Shown here: positions 58,643-64,000 of the stretch, in pieces
How the letters are laid out: every line of letters starts with the position of its first letter
Numbering within the stretch: the stretch's first letter is position 1
Assembly (NCBI RefSeq): GCF_000002425.4
Contig: NC_037262.1
Coordinates: 3,540,080-3,604,079, forward strand
Reading direction: 5' to 3'
Origin: Physcomitrium patens
Lineage: Eukaryota; Streptophyta; Bryopsida; Funariales; Funariaceae
DNA: 64,000 nt
The notes under the pieces: model-generated
What the model saw: the letters and a program-made list of their open reading frames with translations, nothing else
Told to the model about the DNA's origin: nothing
Database searches by the model: none
Translations under genes and position numbers: made by a program

Positions 58643-59964
58643 TGTTGTGATATAATACGACTATATAATGAAACTATAATTAAAATTGAATTTTTAATTA
58701 ATATCTAATTATCTTGGTTCAATAATAATTCAAGGTATCTAAACATGGCTTTTTTTAAATCCTCTTAGGTTATTTTCTTATCTCAATAGTTAGTAGGTTG
58801 AAGGTTAGTTAATAATTTTATCTTCTAGCTGTAGAGACTCTTTTATTACCTTAGAAAGACCATAAATTGATAAAATTAGATTAAAAGAGATAAATAATTA
58901 AAATAGTTGATACTAGAATTAATTCGAAGATAGGGTTGGACTAAAAAATCCTTAGGATAGGTTAAATTGATACCCAGGGGTCGACCATTTGTGAGACAAG
59001 GTCGAAATCAGACCTTTGACCAGAAAACGATTGCCTAGGATAAAATAGGGTTTCATTTGAAGATCAAAGGTTTGGATTTGAAAGCTAGGTTAGAGCTTCT
59101 TCTAGAGACATAAGGTTGGTTTTGGTAGGACTTTGGAAGAGTTAGCAATTATTGTTGGAATTCAAGGTTTGTATTGGCAACTTGAGATTTATGCAATGAA
59201 ATTAGGGCTAGCACTCTCAACTTGTTCGTAAAATTGGTATTACATCTATAATTAAAATTTTGACAATGCTTAGATAATTAGGTGTTCTAAGTGTATGTGA
59301 AATTTTGTGATAATCTAATTGTGCAATTGATAGATATCTAGGTTTTGATAGAAGAACATATCAGAAGTTGGTAGTTTGGGGTTGGATAGGATTTCTATGA
59401 TATCTAAAGATCTACTAGTTGGATCAAGGTGAAATTTGGCATGATATTGAAAGATTCAAAGATCAAGCTATACAACAATTTTGAGTTGAAGTTAACAATT
59501 GGAGAAGGAGAAATCATTGCTAGAACTTTTGTTTTACCTTTCAAGTTGGCAGCCAAGTGACATCAATGCAATTTTTGGAGATTTTTTCACAATTTATAAG
59601 TTGGATTGAGCTTAAAATTATTAAAAATATAGAAGAATTTTATTAAAAATTGCATGCAAAATTTTACATCAAGTGGATAGTTAGATTAGAAGTTATAGCT
59701 TGTCAAAGTTCATTGATTAGGATTAGAACTTATAAGAAAAATTTAAATTACTTAAATATAAAAGTAATAAGATAATTGAGATTTATGTGTAATTGATGCT
59801 ACTAAGTAGAGTATTTTTTAGCACTTTTGAATTGAGATTTTGATTATATTCTTTTCATATAGGTGAAACTTATTAAGATTTCTTGAATGTTTATAAAACA
59901 CAACCTCACCTTCCACAATGAGGTACCTAGTGTATTCCCAAGTAAGAAAATACATAATAAGACA
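58643..59964 (+). mobile_element. LTR of element E1 (TGTTGT family)
   Basis: 1322 bp beginning TGTTGTGATATAATACGACT and ending CATAATAAGACA. It is identified as the 5' LTR because a primer-binding site and Gag follow on the same strand. It serves as reference for the solo LTRs at 36.2 and 53.5 kb and the inverted one at 55.3 kb. Confidence 0.88.
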
Positions 59965-59968
59965 TAAG

Positions 59969-59986
59969 TGGTGAATCCAACATGAA
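59969..59986 (+). promoter_or_regulatory. Primer-binding site of element E1
   Basis: TGGTGAATCCAACATGAA starts four bases after the LTR. It differs from the site of E2 (63192-63209) at three positions, all C-to-T or G-to-A. The TGG start fits pairing to a tRNA CCA end; the tRNA is not identified. Confidence 0.6.
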
Positions 59987-60039
59987 AGTTTGAGGTGAAA
60001 GGTATTAGATCGTATTTGTGGTTATTTGAAATTGATAGC

Positions 60040-61857
60040 AAAAGAAAGTAAGAATGTTGAATTTGGTATTTTTGATGGAGCTTTGGATAGAGCTACAAAT
60101 AGATCTTCAAATAGTGCCTTAAGTGGATTTTCTATTAGTGAATAAAGTATGTACTTTGATCCAAATACTGCAAAAATGTTTCAAGCATTTACATTATTTA
60201 TGCAAGAACAAGAGAGCAATGATTGAAAAAAGGCTTTGGCAACAAAAGCATTACAAACAGTGATTAACAAGATTGACTAATTTGATGGGAGGGATATTTC
60301 CAAATATTTAAGATATTATGTGTAGAAAATAGAATTGAATCATGTTTTTGAGAAAAGAATGATTCAATTATTTGAGCTTGCTACAGTATGAGAGATAAAA
60401 GAGCATAGAAAATCTATTATGGGATAATTTGGAAGTTCATGGGAGGTATTTTTACATGCGTTAAAGAATGATTATTTTTTGAAGGATACTGATTGAGTTA
60501 CAAAAAAATCATTCTTGGAATGAATTGAATGACCCAACAAAAATTTACAAGCTACAAAATGATTAAGAGAGTTTGAATTGTTTCTTCAAGCTGCTAATGA
60601 AGAATTACAAGAAAAATTAGACGTTCTTCTTGAAGATAAGGAAGAAGATGAAGGATTGACAATAAAATAAAGGGCTATTGAAGATGCTATTGGATTACCT
60701 GCCAAAAGAAAAATGAGAAAGGATAGAGTTGGTGCTTGAAGAGCGATACAAGTATCAAAGATCTCAATGCCTACTACACAATTGATTGTGCCTATTATCC
60801 AATCTCTATTGGCTTCACCAAAAAAAGAAGATGTGGGACTTGAGGAGATTGTATGTGAGATCCGAGATCTTCAAATCAAACTTATAAGGCTTGAGGAGAA
60901 GACTTCTACAACAAGTTCAAAGGCTACTTTTAAATAAGGATATGTGCAAAGATTTATTTGGTGTGATAATGATATTCATTCTCAAAAAGATTGTAGTGAA
61001 TTCAATGAGATGATACAACAAGGTATTATTTATTGGAAAGATGAAAAAATTGAATTGAAGGATATTGGTAATCTTCTCCAAACCAACTTTAATAAAAGAG
61101 ATATGAAAGCATTGGTTAAAGATTATTTGGCATCACATAGGATTACAGCAATAGAAGCTGCAAGTTATGGAATTAGGATAGATAATGATGGAAGACAAAA
61201 TTTTGTTTCAAATGTTCAACTAAGTAGATTTTGGTCTTCTATCATTTTTATAATGCAAAAAGAGAAGTTGCCATGGGAAGCTTTATTGAGAACTGCTGCA
61301 ACAATTTGTCGTACTATAGATTGAAAGGATCCTGTAGAATCTTTGTTAGTACATGCATATATTACTAAAAGCCAACATGAAGCTTTAATGGAAGAAAAGA
61401 GGAAAGAAAATTTTGATGGTATAGGAGAAGGAAATTTTTCTAAGAGGCAAACTCGAGGAAATAAGGCTCATGCAGTGGCTTCATAAGAATTGTCCATAAA
61501 GGATATTTCAACAATATTGGAAGAAAAAATAAAAGAGATGAAAGATAAAAATAAATTGATAACTTATAATCTACTCTTTGATATTGAAGCAACAACAGAT
61601 TTAAAGGGAGTGCATGAGGAATGTGTGCTCAATGCTAAGATTGAATTTACATTATAAGAGATTTTAGGAATTGCTAAGAAAGAATTCTTTAATGTCATTA
61701 TTGACAGTATTAAACGAAAGAGGCAATTAATAGGAGAAGCTAGATTGAATCATGCTATTGATGCATACATATATGAAGGTGAAGAAGATGTATTTGACAA
61801 TTGTTACAAACAATCAACAAGTGAAGATAGGAGTCATAATCAAAGAGTACGTTGTCG
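60040..61857 (+). pseudogene. Element E1: Gag relic
   Basis: Collinear with the Gag of E2 at 63258 onward: ALATKALQ, FDGRDISKYLRYYV, GSSWEVFLHALKNDYFLKD, NKNLQAT, LLEDKEEDEGL. A deletion of about 60 bp removes residues between FE and LFLQAA. Further on, a zinc-knuckle-like group (IWCDNDIHSQKDC) and LQTNFNKRDMKALVKDYL are open at 60944-61324, and later EILGIAKKEFFNVIIDSIKRKRQ. About a dozen in-frame stops, mainly at Gln or Trp positions. The sequence joins an LTR at 61858, before any protease active site. Confidence 0.75.
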
Positions 61858-63187
61858 TGTTGTAACACGAGTATACCATGAAAATATAAAGAAAGGAGAC
61901 TTTTATTAATGTTCAGTTACCTCAAATATTGGGAGCAACGACCAACTCCAGTGCAAATACTGAGTGGCCAGGTTCAGTCACCCCGTTACAGTCAGCCGGG
62001 GCATACTGAAATGTTCCATTCGATTCCAATAACGAGAGTCAGCAGGAAGGGAAAGGACCAATTCACACGACGGGTGAGCTTGGTTCGAAGAGCCAATTGG
62101 ATCGAATTTTGAGAATCCAATCCGGGTCCTCTTATCCAATATGAGACCTGAATTGGTCGGGCAACCCAATGCAGTCTAATTACGGGGAAATCCAGGTTAC
62201 TACGTGCATCTTACCTAATATGAGACCTGAATTGGTCAGGCAACCCAATGCAGTCTAATTACGAGAAAATCCGGGTCTTACTACTGGACTCTTATCCAAT
62301 ATGAGACCTGAATTGGTCGGGCGATTCAATGTGATCCCGATTACAGGGTTTTGATTTTGTTTCAGGCTGTCCTATTCTCTGTGCCGTTTCAGGGAGCATT
62401 GTTCTCTTAAAGGTAAAAATCGAGGAGAAAGCTTTGATGGCGAGAGCCAATTTCGGATCTAAGCTCTAACGACGGGAGCCAATTTCGGATCCAAGAGGAA
62501 AGATTGAAGAAATTCAGAGGATAAGATTAGGGGGAGAATAAGTTTTTTGGGGGGAGTTTTTTTTGGATGGAGGAGCTAGCTTCAAGCTCTTTTCAAGGTT
62601 ACTAGTTCGGTTTCATTGGAGGTTTTTGAAGATCAAGGGGATTGGAGAGGAGCTTCATGCTTCGGGTCGGGGAAGAAAAGACGGAGAATTGGATTTTTCT
62701 TCTTCATAGAGTTTTGGGAAGACTGAGGCAATCGTTGCTGAAGTCAGTGTTGTAATGGTGAATCGGGATTTTTTTAATGAAGTGGGTTTGATTACTCTTG
62801 ACTGTTTTGTAAAATCGAGTTACGTCTGAGATTGAAGGATTAAAAGGGTGTCTATAGGATTGAATATGCAGAGTGAATGAAATTTATTGGGTTAATCTAA
62901 CAAGACAGTCAGTGGATACAAGATCGTAAGTACAAAGCGGTATCGGAGATTAGCAGATTGGGTTGTTCGGGGTTCTCTCTAACGTCTAGAGACCTATCGA
63001 CTGGGGCAAAAAGGACTTCGACAAGCAGTCGAAGGGCATCCGTATAGATTTACGGTGTATTCTTGCAGTCGTTTATATTCCAGCAGTCAAAAACTGATAG
63101 ACTGCTTGACTATTGGCGAATCTTTATACTACCTTCTACAGCCAGACGCCCGGCGCGTTCTCGAGCAGGAAAGCACATAATACGACA
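61858..63187 (+). mobile_element. LTR of element E2, with captured Gag-like sequence
   Basis: Starts TGTTGTAACACGAGTATACC (compare the solo LTR, TTGTAACACTATTACATAG) and ends AGCACATAATACGACA, followed by the primer-binding site. Ends are related to E1, but the interior is different, GC-richer and contains 62017-62347, which is homologous to the Gag/pre-protease coding region of element 1 (2140-2330). Near 62113-62347 that piece is present three times in tandem. Length is about the same as the E1 LTR. Confidence 0.75.
62113..62347 (+). repeat. Three tandem copies of a ~79-81 bp unit
   Basis: Units start near 62113, 62188 and 62267. Each contains AATATGAGACCTGAATTGGT (at 62138, 62217 and 62298) followed by GGGC or GGC and a CAACCCAATGCAGTCTAATT-type tail, which is diverged in the third copy. 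Confidence 0.9.
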
Positions 63188-63191
63188 AAAG

Positions 63192-63209
63192 TGGTGAACC
63201 CGACGTGAA
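63192..63209 (+). promoter_or_regulatory. Primer-binding site of element E2
   Basis: TGGTGAACCCGACGTGAA, four bases after the LTR end. It is the undecayed version of the E1 site. Confidence 0.65.
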
Positions 63210-63257
63210 AGCTTGAGGTGGAAGGTATTGTATTTTGGTTGATTTTATCTTTATTTT

Positions 63258-64000
63258 ATGGAAAACGAAAATAAAAATTTTGAAGGATTTTTGGGAGAAG
63301 TTTCTGATAGGGATTCTTCTAAAGGACAAGGTATGCACATGGATCCGTCTATTACTAGTATGTTTCAAGCCTTCTCATTATCAATGCAGCAACAGCAAAG
63401 TAATGATTGAAAGGAAGCTTTGGCAACGAAAGCATTGCAAGTAATAGTCAATAAAATTGATCAATTTGATGGGAGGAATATTTCAAGGTATTTAAGATGT
63501 TATGTTCGTGAAATGGAATTAAATCGGGTTTCTGAGAAGAAAAGGGTTGAACTATTTGGACTTGCCACGATACCGGAGATAAGAGACCACATTACATCGA
63601 TTACGGATTATTATGGGAATTCATGGGAGATTTTTTCACATACATTGAAAGACGAATATTTCTTGGAAGATGCTGATCGCATTACTAAGAAGCTGTTTCT
63701 GGAATGGATTGAACGGCCGAATAAGAATTTGCAAGCAACAGAGCTACTAAGGAAATTTGAGAGGCAGTACTCTCAATTGTCGAAGGTAGAAAAATTGACA
63801 TTGGAGCCAAACAAAGTTGATCTATTTCTTCATGCTGCTGATGGAGAATTGCAAGGGAAATTAGAACTCCTTCTTGAAGACAAAGAAGAAGATGAAGGAT
63901 TGACAACGAAGTGGAAGAACGTTGAAGATGCGGTGGGGTTGCTCACAAAAAGAGAAAGGAGGAAGGATAGGAGCAATATTCCGAAAACAGTACAAGCACC
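63258..64000 (+). pseudogene. Element E2: Gag, nearly intact, runs off the window
   Basis: ATG at 63258 opens a frame that continues to the window edge with a single stop, TGA at 63408-63410, in a position where E1 shares the same TGA and Trp would be natural. Features: an acidic N-terminus, MFQAFSLSMQQQQS, IDQFDGRNISRYLRCYV, YYGNSWEIFSHTLKDEYFLE, a helical capsid-like middle, LLLEDKEEDEGL. No capsid family is named with certainty, but homology with E1 and position after LTR and primer site make it Gag. If TGA is the only lesion upstream, this is the youngest element here. Confidence 0.7.

Noticed and set aside
62113-62347. Direct repeats that could suggest a CRISPR array
   Set aside because: The units are adjacent, diverged, without constant repeat and variable spacer structure, and lie in a plant LTR.
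1-64000. Organellar origin of the window because of high AT content
   Set aside because: No organellar genes, tRNAs or rRNAs; LTR retrotransposons, Helitron remains and a spliced gene show nuclear DNA.

Overview
This window looks like nuclear DNA of a land plant, very AT-rich and crowded with decayed transposable elements. Three points support that: one spliced host gene with a plastid-type N-terminal extension; chromodomain Ty3/gypsy elements plus Helitron and Ty1/copia relics; and homopolymer and TA microsatellites throughout. The chromovirus Gag type and an element carrying a PHD finger make me lean towards a non-seed plant, perhaps a moss, but that is inference. I see no bacterial, organellar, tRNA, rRNA or CRISPR content.

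Layout. 1-6.2 kb: a broken Ty3/gypsy element (gag, protease, RT, a deletion, the integrase C-terminus, then an accessory ORF with a coiled coil). 7.0-10.64 kb: a Helitron-type PIF1 helicase relic split by about 1.9 kb of inserted DNA. 10.7-15.2 kb: AT-rich spacer with microsatellites and a perfect 105-bp duplication. 15.2-28.2 kb: two related chromoviruses, one inserted into the other (LTR A, LTR B, LTR B', LTR A'). 29.1-33.1 kb: a gene island with a three-exon gene for a tryptophan/tyrosine-permease-family membrane protein, the only convincingly intact host gene here. 33.2-33.9 kb: a Ty1/copia RT-RNase H relic. 35.1-45.0 kb: a Ty3/gypsy element whose pol ends in a PHD-finger-like domain, with a solo LTR of another family inside its leader. 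45.3-50.6 kb: a GC-richer stretch with short broken reading frames that I could not identify. 51.0-55.3 kb: a minus-strand chromovirus fragment of the same family as the 15-28 kb pair, interrupted by a solo LTR and bounded by an inverted LTR. 56.1-58.6 kb: another Ty3/gypsy relic, cut in its RT by a new element (LTR, primer-binding site, gag). Its gag runs directly into a further LTR and gag, which leave the window at the right edge.

No operon-like cooperation exists among these genes. The region is a record of successive insertions. Most in-frame stops replace Gln or Trp codons and several lost zinc ligands are Cys-to-Tyr changes, both C-to-T/G-to-A transitions, which fits long-term cytosine methylation and deamination. 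The element entering at 63.2 kb is the least decayed. The permease gene keeps ordinary codon use and canonical splice sites. Internal comparison between element copies gives near base-level evidence for two insertion sites.
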